Counted from the first letter of the stretch, positions 28,417-37,940 are shown. The stretch is DNA of 64,000 nucleotides from Streptomyces diastaticus subsp. diastaticus (GCF_011170125.1 NZ_BLLN01000005.1:1302001-1366000), one strand, 5' to 3'. Made by a program: numbers and translations. Notes: a model not told the origin generated them from the sequence alone.

Positions 28417-28448
28417 GGGCTGCCCCGTCCTGAGCGACGGGACAGCCC
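28417..28448 (+). terminator. Terminator of the polyol operon
   Basis: GGGCTGCCCCGTC / GACGGGACAGCCC stem (13 bp, one G-U type mismatch) with a 6-base loop, 10 bases after the stop codon. Confidence 0.7.
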
Positions 28449-28508
28449 GGCGGCCTGCCGCCGCACGGGCCTCCTCGGGTCCGGCGCGGGTCGGGCCCCC
28501 ACTTCACC

Positions 28509-28558
28509 GGCTCCAGGAATGCCACGCACTCCACGTGACGCGCCATCGGGACCAGGTC
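28509..28558 (-). repeat. Direct repeat A: 3'-end fragment of a TrmA/RlmD-type RNA methyltransferase gene
   Basis: On the minus strand this encodes DLVPMARHVECVAFLEPVK, the conserved C-terminus of TrmA/RlmD-family RNA methyltransferases, but nothing of the rest of that enzyme lies upstream. It matches 31322-31371 at about 42 of 50 bases, same orientation. A gene 3'-end fragment repeated in direct orientation is the usual mark of an integration site (attR-like). Confidence 0.7.
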
Positions 28559-28632
28559 CGAGAACGAGATCATATGGACCCCAGGTCAGGCGGCACTCTC
28601 GGGGCCGACCCGTCTTACGGACCGGCTCGCCT

Positions 28633-29883
28633 TCATTCGGTCGGTGCAGCTGGTTGCTGGCCGCTGAGCCATCTGCGGTGGTCACGTAGCGCTGAGCGTC
28701 GGTGCAGGCGCTCTGCGATGAGCGCCAGGATCGGGTGAGCGCGGCGGCCGGCGCCGTCGCGTCTGCCCAGTCCGGCCAGTCGGCATCGCACGGTGGCCTG
28801 CGCGGCGGCTGCCGCGAGTGCTTTGTCCCGCCATCTCGGCAGTGTGACCTGAGCAGTGGCGTCCTCACCGTGCAGCCAGCGTCGGGGCAGGCCGGGATCG
28901 ACAGCCAGCGCCGTCGCCATGCCGACCACGGCGGTACCGCGCGCCAGCGCGTCCTCTGCCACCGACCGGCGGCGTATCCCTCCGGTCAACATGATCGGCA
29001 CAGTACTGTCGGCGATGATCGCGGCGGCCGTGTCGAGGAAGTACGCCTCGCGCGCGAGGGTGCTGCCGTCCGCCGCATACCCGTGGGTGGCCAGGCTCTC
29101 CAGCGAACCCCCTGACAGCTCCACGAGATCGACCGGCAACTCCGCGAGCATCGCCACGACCCGCGCTGCTTCGTCGGCACCGAACCCGCCACGTTGGAAG
29201 TCGGCGGTGTTCAGCTTCACTCCCACAGCGAACCGCTCACCCACCTCGGCTCGCACCGCGGCGACGATGTCGAGCAGCAGCCGGGCACGGTTGTCCAGGT
29301 TCCCGCCCCAGCGGTCTTGGCGCCGGTTCGTCAGCGGTGACAGGAACTGGCTGATGAGGTAGCCGTGCGCGGCGTGGATCTGTACACCGTCGAACCCCGC
29401 AGTCTCGGCCATTCTCGCGGTTGACGCGAATCGCCGGACTGTGTCCTGAATCTGCTCGGCTGTCATCGGCTCCGGCCGCGGATACAGGCGGGAGTAGCGT
29501 CCGACATCGACCGCTACGTCGGACGCGGACCTGACGGGACCGGGCATGTCGGACGTCATGACCCGCCCTGGATGGTTGATCTGGAGCCATATCCGGCCGT
29601 CGCCGGACTGAGCCGCGCGCGCCCACTCGTGGAACGGCTTCAGCGGCGTGCCGTTCTCCAGCACCACGTCCGAGGGATCGGCCAGCGCCCTGCGGTCCAC
29701 CATGACATGCCCGGTGATCATGAGACCTGCCGCACCCTGAGCCCATCGCCGGTACAGCTCGACCATTCCTGGCCCGGGGAGTTGGCCCTCGACAGCGAGG
29801 AACTCCTCCATCGCCGCCTTGGCGATCCTGTTGGGCAGCCTCTGGCCACTGGCCAGCACCAGGGGTGTGTCGAGTCGCGCCAC
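28633..29883 (-). CDS. NADH:flavin oxidoreductase / Old Yellow Enzyme family
   Basis: A 416-residue OYE-type flavoprotein. The chosen start is GTG 29883 with GGAGG upstream. The TIM-barrel flavin site shows GVQIHAAHGYLISQFLSP and RWGGNLDNRARLLLDI, and an FMN-phosphate loop (MLTGGIRRRSVAEDAL). Family members reduce activated C=C bonds or dienoyl-CoA; this one lacks the C-terminal iron-sulfur/NAD module of the large 2,4-dienoyl-CoA reductases. It is divergent from the TetR gene, which probably controls it. Both genes lie between the two direct repeats. Confidence 0.9.
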   Translation of the reverse strand: MARLDTPLVLASGQRLPNRIAKAAMEEFLAVEGQLPGPGMVELYRRWAQGAAGLMITGHVMVDRRALADPSDVVLENGTPLKPFHEWARAAQSGDGRIWLQINHPGRVMTSDMPGPVRSASDVAVDVGRYSRLYPRPEPMTAEQIQDTVRRFASTARMAETAGFDGVQIHAAHGYLISQFLSPLTNRRQDRWGGNLDNRARLLLDIVAAVRAEVGERFAVGVKLNTADFQRGGFGADEAARVVAMLAELPVDLVELSGGSLESLATHGYAADGSTLAREAYFLDTAAAIIADSTVPIMLTGGIRRRSVAEDALARGTAVVGMATALAVDPGLPRRWLHGEDATAQVTLPRWRDKALAAAAAQATVRCRLAGLGRRDGAGRRAHPILALIAERLHRRSALRDHRRWLSGQQPAAPTE

Positions 29884-29931
29884 GAGCTTCCTCCCGCAAT
29901 GTTGACGCCGTTCACATTTCGGCGGCACCCA

Positions 29932-29960
29932 CATCTACAGGGGAATATGTACACTGTCAA
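29932..29960 (-). promoter_or_regulatory. Promoter of the Old Yellow Enzyme gene
   Basis: On the minus strand TTGACA (29955-29960), a 17-bp spacer and TAGATG (29932-29937) give a near-consensus housekeeping promoter. It overlaps the start of the divergent TetR gene, so TetR binding here could control both genes. Confidence 0.6.
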
Positions 29961-29961
29961 T

Positions 29962-30540
29962 ATGAGTCGTGTGACCTATCATCACGGAGACTTGCGGGCG
30001 AGCCTGCTGGCCTCCGCACTGGAGCTGGTCGAGGCCTCGGGACCCGAGCAGTTGTCCCTGCGCGCAGTGGCACGCAAGGCCGGCGTGTCGCCGAATGCGC
30101 CGTACAACCACTATGCGGACAGGAGTGCCCTGCTCGCCGCGCTGGCCACCCACGGCTTCGAGCAACTGCGGGAACGCATGACCGCCGCGGTGGCCGAAGC
30201 GGAACCCGGTGACGAGATCACCGCTGCCGCGATCGCCGCGGTCCGTCACGCCCTCGCCCGTCCGGGTCTGTACCGTCTGACGGTCGGCCACATGTGCAAC
30301 GACCATCCGCAGACCCGAGCGGCACAGGACGCGGTGAAGGAGGTGGTGGCGGCCAGCGTGGTCGCCACCCCCGGCGACCCCGCGAGCGAGGCGCTCTGCA
30401 CGGGCATCTGGGCCTTGGTCCAGGGTCTTGTCCTGCTGCTGGTGGACGGGGCGCTGAAGCCTCCGCAACAGCAGGACATCGACGACTTCATCCGCGCGAT
30501 CATCCAGTCGACGCTCACCGCGCGGAACGCGCCGGACTGA
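29962..30540 (+). CDS. TetR-family transcriptional regulator
   Basis: A 192-residue TetR protein. The helix-turn-helix reads SLRAVARKAGVSPNAPYNHY at about residues 30-49, after the typical YHHGDLRASLL opening. I chose the ATG at 29962; the ATG at 29947 in the same frame is possible and neither has an ideal ribosome site, so a leaderless message is plausible. The C-terminal ligand domain (about residues 60-190) resembles TetR_C_33-like sensors. Divergent from the OYE gene, its likely target. Confidence 0.88.
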   Translation: MSRVTYHHGDLRASLLASALELVEASGPEQLSLRAVARKAGVSPNAPYNHYADRSALLAALATHGFEQLRERMTAAVAEAEPGDEITAAAIAAVRHALARPGLYRLTVGHMCNDHPQTRAAQDAVKEVVAASVVATPGDPASEALCTGIWALVQGLVLLLVDGALKPPQQQDIDDFIRAIIQSTLTARNAPD

Positions 30541-30674
30541 AGCCGACCCGCCGCCCGGAAACGGATCCGCGGCCACGGGAAGCGTTACAGCGAGCCGGAG
30601 CCAACGACGAACCCCGATGGGCCCGAGGACGTCCGTCAAGGCGTGTGCCCAGCGGAAGACTCCTGTGCGGTGCC

Positions 30675-31060
30675 TTTGGAATTCGGGCGGCGCTCCCCAC
30701 GGGACACCTCAGTCATCGCTGCACCGGCCGACGTGGACCGCTACCGGTAGGCGTTCCTCCGCCACCTCGGCCTGGAGCACACCTTCCGCCTGCTCGAGCG
30801 GACGCCGGGGCGGACCCGGCCGCTCGTCGCCGCCCTCCACCACCCCTGGCAGCGACCGGCGGAACCTGACAAGCTCACCCCGCCCACGTCAGCGCGGGTT
30901 CCGGAACCTGCACACGAAGACCCTCGCCAGCCCAGGCACCGGCAATCAACCGCCCCGGACCGGGCTGGCCACCCGGCCCGCCCACCACCGGAAGGAGACC
31001 GAACCGAGAAGTACCGCCACGGAGAGCTGGACGCCCTGCTCAGTCCACCGGCACAGGTGC
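30675..31060 (+). pseudogene. Degenerate transposase fragment
   Basis: Pieces of a Streptomyces transposase C-terminus lie in different frames. One frame reads ADVDRYR-stop-AFLRHLGLEHTFRLLERTP (in-frame TAG at about 30748-30750). A second frame gives RQRGFRNLHTKTLASPGTG and RPAHHRKETEPR. These match the EHTFR...LTP...RRGFRN...RPAHHKKG order of common actinobacterial IS transposases. No start, no intact frame, and no terminal repeats are recognised. It marks past insertion activity beside direct repeat B. Confidence 0.6.
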
Positions 31061-31246
31061 GTCCGGGGGAACGCCAACGCCACGTACCCGCATCGCCGCG
31101 GCCGGAGCGAGCGGACTGACACCCAGGGCCGAGGCGATCTCGGCGGCCATGTCGAACGCCCACCACTTCCACTCATCCGGGTTTCACCTGACACACCATC
31201 AGGCCGAGCGTCGAATGAGCGTCATGGCACCTCGAAGGGCCTCATT

Positions 31247-31276
31247 TGGGCGTCACGATGTCACCCGTGACGCCCA
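31247..31276. repeat. Perfect 11-bp inverted repeat beside direct repeat B
   Basis: TGGGCGTCACG (31247-31257) and CGTGACGCCCA (31266-31276) with an 8-bp spacer. Related GAGCGTCAT/C motifs occur at about 31218 and 31455, on both sides of the methyltransferase-fragment core. The layout resembles arm-type binding sites of an integrase around an att core; no integrase is in the window. Confidence 0.4.
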
Positions 31277-31321
31277 TAGCGCACGTCGGCCAAAGCCGCA
31301 GATCAGCGCCCCTTATCGGCA

Positions 31322-31371
31322 GGCTCCAGAATCGCCACGCACTCCACATGATGCGTCATCGGGATCACGTC
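31322..31371 (-). repeat. Direct repeat B: 3'-end fragment of a TrmA/RlmD-type RNA methyltransferase gene
   Basis: Minus-strand frame LDVIPMTHHVECVAILEPA followed by DKGR and a TGA stop: the exact C-terminus and stop of a TrmA/RlmD-type RNA methyltransferase. The upstream sequence (higher coordinates) does not continue the enzyme. Same orientation as repeat A, 2.8 kb away. The parent gene, on the minus strand, should lie to the right of the NRPS cluster if this is an integration footprint. Confidence 0.7.
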
Positions 31372-31461
31372 GAGACCTCCCACTCGCAGAGAAACTGCAG
31401 GTCAGAGGTCATTTTGCGAGCGCCAGAAGACCGTTTCCAAGATCGCAGCGTCAAACGAGCG

Positions 31462-32299
31462 TCACGGCTCGCGCCTCATTTCCGCCCCTTCTGATGGCAC
31501 CACCGACGCGGACCCTGCACCAGAGCATGTGAGACCCGAGGCGACCAGGTGGTGGAACAACCCAGCGGTCAGCCACAGGATCGTGACGCCCTCGGCGCTG
31601 ACCAGGTCGGCGAGGCCCCCCAGGGGAAGCTGGTGCGCCGGCGCCACCACCAGCCGTCCGCCGTTGAGAAGGGGCCCCCAGATCTCCAGGGTCGAGGCGT
31701 CGAAGGCGACGGGGGCCAGTTGCAGGAAGACGTCGTCGGACCTGATCGGCAGATGACCCGCTCCGACGACCAGCCGCACGATCGCCCGGTGCGGCACCAT
31801 GACGCCCTTCGGTGTTCCGGCCGACCCGGAGGTGTAGGCGATGTAGGCCGTGCTCTCCGGCGACGTACGGGCCGCGGGGCGCGTCGCCGGTCGTCGCGCA
31901 GCGCAGGCCCGCAGCTCCGGCAGCGGGCACCACGGCGGCTCCCCGTCCGTGGCGGACGGCGGCTCGTCGTCGGTGACGACCAGCGCCGGACGGGCGTCGA
32001 GCAGGATCGCCGTCCGGCGCTCCGCCGGCAGGTGGTGGTCGAGCGCCATGTAGACGCCCCCCCGCCTTGAGGACGGCCAGCAGGGTGACGACGAGATCGG
32101 CGGAGCGGCGCACAAGCAGTGCCACCGGGACCTCGGCGCCCACCCCTCGGGCGTGCAGTTCGTGAGCCAGCCGGTTCGTCCGGCGGTCCAGTTCCGCGTA
32201 GGTGAGCCGGCCGCCGGCGTCGCACACCGCGATCGCCTCCGGACGCCTCGCCGCCTGCCGTTCGAAGACCTCGACGACGGTTACCGCTGTGCCGGACAT
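31462..32299 (-). pseudogene. Truncated, frameshifted NRPS adenylation domain
   Basis: Starts well: ATG 32299 with AGGAAGGG upstream, MSGTAVTVVEVFERQAARRP, then LTYAELDRRTNRLAHELHARG. At about 32052-32062 a run of seven G (minus strand) shifts the frame; six would restore LKAGGVYMALDHH. The downstream frame continues with IAYTSGSAGTPKGVMVPH (A3) and FDASTLEIWGPLL (A4) and stops matching after [15 protein letters not shown] near 31534. The C-terminal half of the A domain and any carrier protein are missing. The visible pocket residues D, A, L, W resemble hydrophobic-residue codes. Last gene of the leftward operon, at the cluster edge. Confidence 0.8.
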
Positions 32300-32421
32300 G
32301 CAGGGTCCCTTCCTCGTGCGCCGGGCGGCCCGGTCCTCGCTGCGGGGCGTACTCCCGAAACGCCCGGCGCCACGCGGAGTCCGTCGTGACGAGGTCGACC
32401 CGCCGTCGCGGGGGCACCGCG

Positions 32422-33804
32422 TCACTCGCCGTGCAGTGGGGTGATGTTGTGGGTGAACCGGAACAGGTTGTGCGGGTCGTGCAGCGTCTTGACGCGTCGC
32501 AGCCGCCCGTAGTCCTCGGCCGCGAAGAGTTCCCGCACCTGTTCCTGGGAGACCGGGGCGCCGTCGTTGTAGAGGGAGTTGAGGCTGCGGCCGACGGTCC
32601 AGGGCTTCAGGGCGTCGTAGACGCGCTGATGGACCGGCCGGGCGACCGTGGACGGCGCGGCCGTGCCTCCGGTCATCACGCGCAGCAGGTAGGCGGCCTC
32701 CCGGCCGCCGACCGCGCCCGCGTCGGGGGGCCGGCGGGCGAAGGCCCCGCCGAGGTGGCGGATCTCCAGGATGCAGGGCACGGCCGCATCGGGCCCGGCC
32801 ACGTCCACGACGGTCCGCAGCGCCGCGGGGTCGAGTTCGCGCAGCAGGACGTTCCCGCCGAAGTAGGCGTGCGGGACGCGCGGGTCCTGGTAGATGGTGC
32901 CCGCCTGCGTGTACGGCATCTCCCGGACGGTGTCGGACAGCCGGGGGCCGAGCGCCCGCAGGGGCGCCACGAGCCGTTCGCCCTCCTCGGCGGAGCCCGT
33001 GAAGGCGATCCGAACGTGTGCGGCGTAGCGTCCGTGCAGCGGCTCGGGGACGGACGGCCACGGCGGGCAGGTCATGAGGCAGATCGAGGAGGTGAGTTCC
33101 TCGGGCAGCGTCAGGGTCCACGCCCGGTAGGCGTCCAGCAGGTCGAGGGGGTGGTCCGCGGCGAAGTGGAGGGCGCCGCCGTAGAGCCGTGTCACCGGCA
33201 CGAGGGCGGTCTCGACGGCGGTGACGGCGCCGAAGTTGCCGCCGCCACCGCGCAGCGCCCAGAACAGGTCGGGGTCGGAGCCGGCCGTGACGTGACGCAG
33301 CGCGCCGTCCGCGGTGACGATGTCGACGGCGCGGACGTGGTCGCTGGCGTACCCGGTCAGGCGGCCGAGCAGGCCGATGCCGCCGCCGAGGAGGTAGCCG
33401 ACGACGCCGACGTGTGGGGCCGAGCCGTTGACGGGAGCCAGACCGTGCGGGGCGGCCCGCTCGATGACCTCTCCCCATACCACGCCGGCCTGGGCCGTGA
33501 CGGTTCCGGCCGCCGCGTCCACCGCGACGGCCTTCATCCGGCGGGTGCTGATGAGGACGCCCTCGCCGTCCAGGGCGGTGACGATGCCGTGTCCGGTGGA
33601 CTGCACGGCGACGGGCAGCCTCCGCTCGGCGGCGAAGCGGACCGCGGCGCGCACGTCCTCGGGGCGGGTGGCGCCGACTACGGCGGCGGGGCGGTGCCGG
33701 AGGTCGGTCTGGAAACCGGAGCGTTCCTCGTCGTACTCCCGGCTGCCGGGCAGGAGGACGGGTCCTCGCACCTCGGCGGCCAGCGTCTGCACGTCCACGC
33801 TCAT
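32422..33804 (-). CDS. FAD-linked oxidase (berberine-bridge-enzyme-like)
   Basis: A 460-residue flavoprotein starting at ATG 33804 (MSVDVQTLAAEV) after AAGGAG. The FAD_binding_4 domain shows STGHGI, where the His is the usual covalent flavin ligand, and GGGIGLLGRLTGYASD. The Cys that makes a second covalent bond in bicovalent members is not seen. It ends in a BBE domain (YNDGAPVSQEQVRELF and DPHNLFRFTHNI). Family members oxidise alcohols, sugars or amines, often closing rings in antibiotic pathways. A step in chromophore formation or tailoring is plausible, not shown. Confidence 0.88.
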   Translation of the reverse strand: MSVDVQTLAAEVRGPVLLPGSREYDEERSGFQTDLRHRPAAVVGATRPEDVRAAVRFAAERRLPVAVQSTGHGIVTALDGEGVLISTRRMKAVAVDAAAGTVTAQAGVVWGEVIERAAPHGLAPVNGSAPHVGVVGYLLGGGIGLLGRLTGYASDHVRAVDIVTADGALRHVTAGSDPDLFWALRGGGGNFGAVTAVETALVPVTRLYGGALHFAADHPLDLLDAYRAWTLTLPEELTSSICLMTCPPWPSVPEPLHGRYAAHVRIAFTGSAEEGERLVAPLRALGPRLSDTVREMPYTQAGTIYQDPRVPHAYFGGNVLLRELDPAALRTVVDVAGPDAAVPCILEIRHLGGAFARRPPDAGAVGGREAAYLLRVMTGGTAAPSTVARPVHQRVYDALKPWTVGRSLNSLYNDGAPVSQEQVRELFAAEDYGRLRRVKTLHDPHNLFRFTHNITPLHGE

Positions 33805-33870
33805 CCGTTGTTCTCCTTCCGTGGACGGCGTAGCCACCGCCCCGCGAGTGCCGCTCGGCCGACAGGTCCG

Positions 33871-35256
33871 CTACCGCAGGGACGAGTTCTCCTGCACCCA
33901 GTGGAAGCCGCGGCTGACCAGCGGGAAGGTGGTGAGGTCGCGGCGGCGCAGGTGCAGGCGGTGGTGGCGGCCGTCGACCTCGCCGTCCAGGATCAGGAGA
34001 TCGTCGGCCGGGCGCTCGAAGGCGAACGTCACCTGCCACTTCGGATCGGCCATCTTGGTCAGGGCGACCGAACGGGCGTTCATGTCGATCGACGCCATGC
34101 AGGGGTCGATCGAGTCGTCCATGTGCTGGATGGCCACGGCGTCCACGGAGTCCACGACGATCCGGCGCCAGCGCCGGTCGTCGGTCGTCACGGGCGGGAG
34201 CTGCTCGCCGTCCACGGAGAAGCCGGTGACGTCCCAGACGCCGTACAGCTCGGGCTTCTCCCGGCCGCCCCCGTGGTTCTTCCAGAACGCCCAGTCGTTG
34301 CGCAGTTGCGCGCCGAGGAGCAGGAGTCCGGCCCCGGCCTGGAGGGCGGTGGCGATGCGGTTCGCCCGGCGGGAACGGAAGAGATCCGTGGGGGCGGCCG
34401 CGGGGAGCGGGCGCTGCGTGAACGCGGCGTCGGCCAGGCGAGGCGTGTGCGGGGCCAGCAGAAGCAGGCCGAGCAGGAGCAGGTGGAAGGAGTGGACCTT
34501 GACGGGGACGTCGAAGGTCATGTTGAGCAGCAGGACCTGCGCCATCTCCACCGCGCACAGCAGCGCGCCCAGCGGCGCGGTACGCGGCACGATGAGCAGC
34601 AGCCCGCCCGTGATCTCGGCGCAGCCGAGCAGTATCTGGTACGGCTTCGAGGATCCCGTCTGCGCCCACAGCAGGCTCATCTGGGTGAGGCCGCCGAGCG
34701 GCTCGACGAGCTTGGACGGCGGCAGCTGGAACTGGAGGGGGACGGCCTTGGCCGCGCCGTAGGAGAACATCTGTCCCGCGAGGCAGAAGCGGGCGGCCAG
34801 GCGGAACCACTTGTCGAGGGCGGCACGGTCCGTCCGGCGCCGGTCGAGCACGGACCAGACCGGGGTGGCCGCAGCGGCGCCCGCGAGCCAGCAGAGCTGT
34901 CCCGCCCAGGTGTGCGGGTCGTCGCCGCCGTCGAAGCGGTCGCCCAGCTCCCTGCCGAGGACCCGGACGGACATCCAGTTCCGCACCGGGCGTATCGCCC
35001 AGCGTTTCGCCCAGGCGTCGGCCGCTTCCTGCAGATGCCCCATTCCGCCCCCGCGCAGGGCCAGATAGACCTGCGGGCTGGTCAGGCAGTACAGGCCGGC
35101 GTAGACGCAGCCGAACCGGTAGGCGGTGCGGGCGGCCCCGGCCCAGTTCGGCGGGGCCGGGGAGGTGCCGGCCGGCGGGAAGGCGCGTCTGGTCGCCCGG
35201 CCGGCCGGTGAAGACACAACGGTCCGCAGCCACTTGCCTACTCGCACCTTCATCAT
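33871..35256 (-). CDS. DoxX-like integral membrane protein with a C-terminal beta domain
   Basis: A 461-residue membrane protein, ATG at 35256 with GAAGGTGA upstream. Residues about 45-300 contain five to seven hydrophobic segments in a DoxX/HTTM-like arrangement (FCLAGQMFSYGAAKAVPLQF, SFHLLLLGLLLLAP). The last ~125 residues, after RNDWAFWKNHGG, are soluble with a lipocalin-like strand pattern (ELYGVWDVTGFSVDGEQLPP). Similar membrane oxidoreductase-like proteins occur as unknowns. It sits inside the cluster operon between the methyltransferase and the FAD oxidase. Function unknown; a redox or resistance role is only a guess. Confidence 0.8.
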   Translation of the reverse strand: MMKVRVGKWLRTVVSSPAGRATRRAFPPAGTSPAPPNWAGAARTAYRFGCVYAGLYCLTSPQVYLALRGGGMGHLQEAADAWAKRWAIRPVRNWMSVRVLGRELGDRFDGGDDPHTWAGQLCWLAGAAAATPVWSVLDRRRTDRAALDKWFRLAARFCLAGQMFSYGAAKAVPLQFQLPPSKLVEPLGGLTQMSLLWAQTGSSKPYQILLGCAEITGGLLLIVPRTAPLGALLCAVEMAQVLLLNMTFDVPVKVHSFHLLLLGLLLLAPHTPRLADAAFTQRPLPAAAPTDLFRSRRANRIATALQAGAGLLLLGAQLRNDWAFWKNHGGGREKPELYGVWDVTGFSVDGEQLPPVTTDDRRWRRIVVDSVDAVAIQHMDDSIDPCMASIDMNARSVALTKMADPKWQVTFAFERPADDLLILDGEVDGRHHRLHLRRRDLTTFPLVSRGFHWVQENSSLR

Positions 35257-35293
35257 TGATCACCTTCTCAGGCGCCGTCTTCGGTGGTCGCGG

Positions 35294-36007
35294 TCAGCTA
35301 CGGCGGAAACGTCCGAGCCAGGCGTGCACGTCGAGGAGTTCCGACGTGGTCGGGATGATGCCGCGCAGGAGAGCCTCGTCGATCGACTCGACCGTCCAGC
35401 CGTCGGCGAAGCCGTCGCGTAGGTGGTCGGCAGAGCGCTTGAGGGCGGGCGGCTCGTCGTCGTCCGGGAGCGGTGCCGGTATATCCTTTATGGCCTCGGC
35501 GAGCCGCACCTGCATCTCCGCGGAACCCCGGTCGCTGATCGAGAGGATGTGCACCACCGCCCCCGGGCGGCAGGCCCGGTGCAGGGCCGCCGCGTAGGCG
35601 CGCAGCGTGTCGCCCTCGAAGGTGTGGGCGAGTCCGGAGTCGATCACGGTGTCGAAACACCCTTCGTATCCCTTGAGGTCGAGGGCGTCGGCGACTTCGA
35701 AGACGGCGCCGAGCCCGCGGGCGGCGGCCTTGTCCCGGGCGAGGGAGATCGCCGTCGGGGACAGGTCCAACCCCGTCACCGCGTAGCCCTTGCCCGCCAG
35801 GTGGAGGGCGTCCTCACCGGTGCCGCAGCCGGCGTCGAGCACCGTGCCGCGGACGAGCCCCGCTTTCTCCAGAGCGACGTAGGCGGGTTGGGGCGCCCCG
35901 ATGTCCCACGGCGGTCGCTCGCCGAACGGGCTCTCCCCGCGGTAGACGGCGTCGAACACCTCGGTCATCGCCGCGGGACCGTCGGGTGCGCCGGCAGTTT
36001 CAGTCAT
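35294..36007 (-). CDS. Small class I SAM methyltransferase (thioacetal-forming candidate)
   Basis: A 237-residue class I methyltransferase. SAM site VLDAGCGTGEDALHLAGKG (about residues 54-72), then GLDLSPTAISLARDKA. Start taken at ATG 36007 (MTETAGAPDG); 36016 is also possible. Size, and position beside a dithiol oxidase and exporter in a quinomycin-type locus, match the enzyme known in echinomycin biosynthesis (Ecm18) that S-methylates the peptide disulfide and so triggers the thioacetal bridge. This assignment is inference from context; generic small-molecule methylation is the alternative. Confidence 0.75.
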   Translation of the reverse strand: MTETAGAPDGPAAMTEVFDAVYRGESPFGERPPWDIGAPQPAYVALEKAGLVRGTVLDAGCGTGEDALHLAGKGYAVTGLDLSPTAISLARDKAAARGLGAVFEVADALDLKGYEGCFDTVIDSGLAHTFEGDTLRAYAAALHRACRPGAVVHILSISDRGSAEMQVRLAEAIKDIPAPLPDDDEPPALKRSADHLRDGFADGWTVESIDEALLRGIIPTTSELLDVHAWLGRFRRS

Positions 36008-36084
36008 GGCTGCCATGATTGCGTCGCGCCCCGGCGTCTCCTCGCTCTCTTGCGGACTTCTGTCACGGAGGCGTCGCCCGCCGG

Positions 36085-36899
36085 TCAGCGGGAGCCGTAC
36101 TTGCGGACCGCGAGCGGGGCGAACACCGCGATCAGGCCGACCGACCAGGCCACGGTCTGCAGGACGTAGCTGGTCGCCGGGCCCCCGGTGAACAGTGCGC
36201 GCAGCGCGTTGACCGCCGCCGTCATGGGGCTGTGGGCGGCGTACGCCTCCAGCCAGCCCGGCATCGTGCCGGTCGGTACGAACGCCGAGGAGATCAGGGT
36301 GAACGGGAAGATCCACACCCCGCCGACCGCCTGGGCGGCTTCCGCGCTGCGCACCAACAGCCCGAGGTAGGCGGCGAACCACGACACCGCGTAGCCGAAC
36401 AGCAGCAACAGCAGCAGGCCGGCCAGCGCGGGCACGAGGCCGTTGCGGAACCGGAAGCCGACCAGCAGGCCCACTCCCACGGTCACCCCGGCCACGCCGA
36501 CGTTGCGGAAGATCTCCGACAGCGTGCGTCCGATCAGCACGGCGGTACGGCTCATCGGCATCGACCGGAAGCGGTCCATGAGGCCCTCGTGCATCTCGGC
36601 GGCGATCCCGATGGTGGTACCGGCGGCGGAGCCGTAGAGCGCCATCTGGACGAGGATGCCGGGCAGCAGGAACTGGGCGTAGCGTTCGCCGCCGACGTCG
36701 ATGGCGCCGCCGAAGCCGTACGTGAACAGCAGGATGAACATCACCGGCTGGACCAGTGAGAACATTACCAGTTCGGGGCTGCGCAGTACGTGCCGTACGT
36801 TGCGCAGGGTCATTTGCCACACGTCGGAGAACCACCACGCGAGGGCGTTGCCCGACGGCGTGTACGACGTGCCGCTCTCCCGGGTCAGAGTGGTGGAGG

Positions 36900-36903
<4 letters not shown>
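36085..36903 (-). CDS. ABC-2 type exporter permease (DrrB-like)
   Basis: A 272-residue permease with six predicted transmembrane segments and the ABC-2 signature region (MHEGLMDRFRSMPMSRTAVL). ATG at 36903 overlaps the ATPase stop (36900-36902). Together with the ATPase it forms a DrrAB-type drug exporter, expected to pump out the peptide antibiotic. Confidence 0.92.
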
Positions 36904-37883
<980 letters not shown>

Positions 37884-37940
37884 CTGCCGTGATTCCTTTC
37901 CTGGTCCGACGCGCCCTGGGCTGGGGGTCGGCGACCCGGT

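Noticed and set aside
32386..35211. 941-residue plus-strand open frame across the FAD oxidase and DoxX-like genes
   Set aside because: Shadow frame spanning two real genes and their gap on the other strand.
31451..35263. 1270-residue minus-strand open frame
   Set aside because: Mostly an out-of-frame read through the DoxX-like and FAD oxidase genes; only its last part coincides with the first half of the broken A domain.
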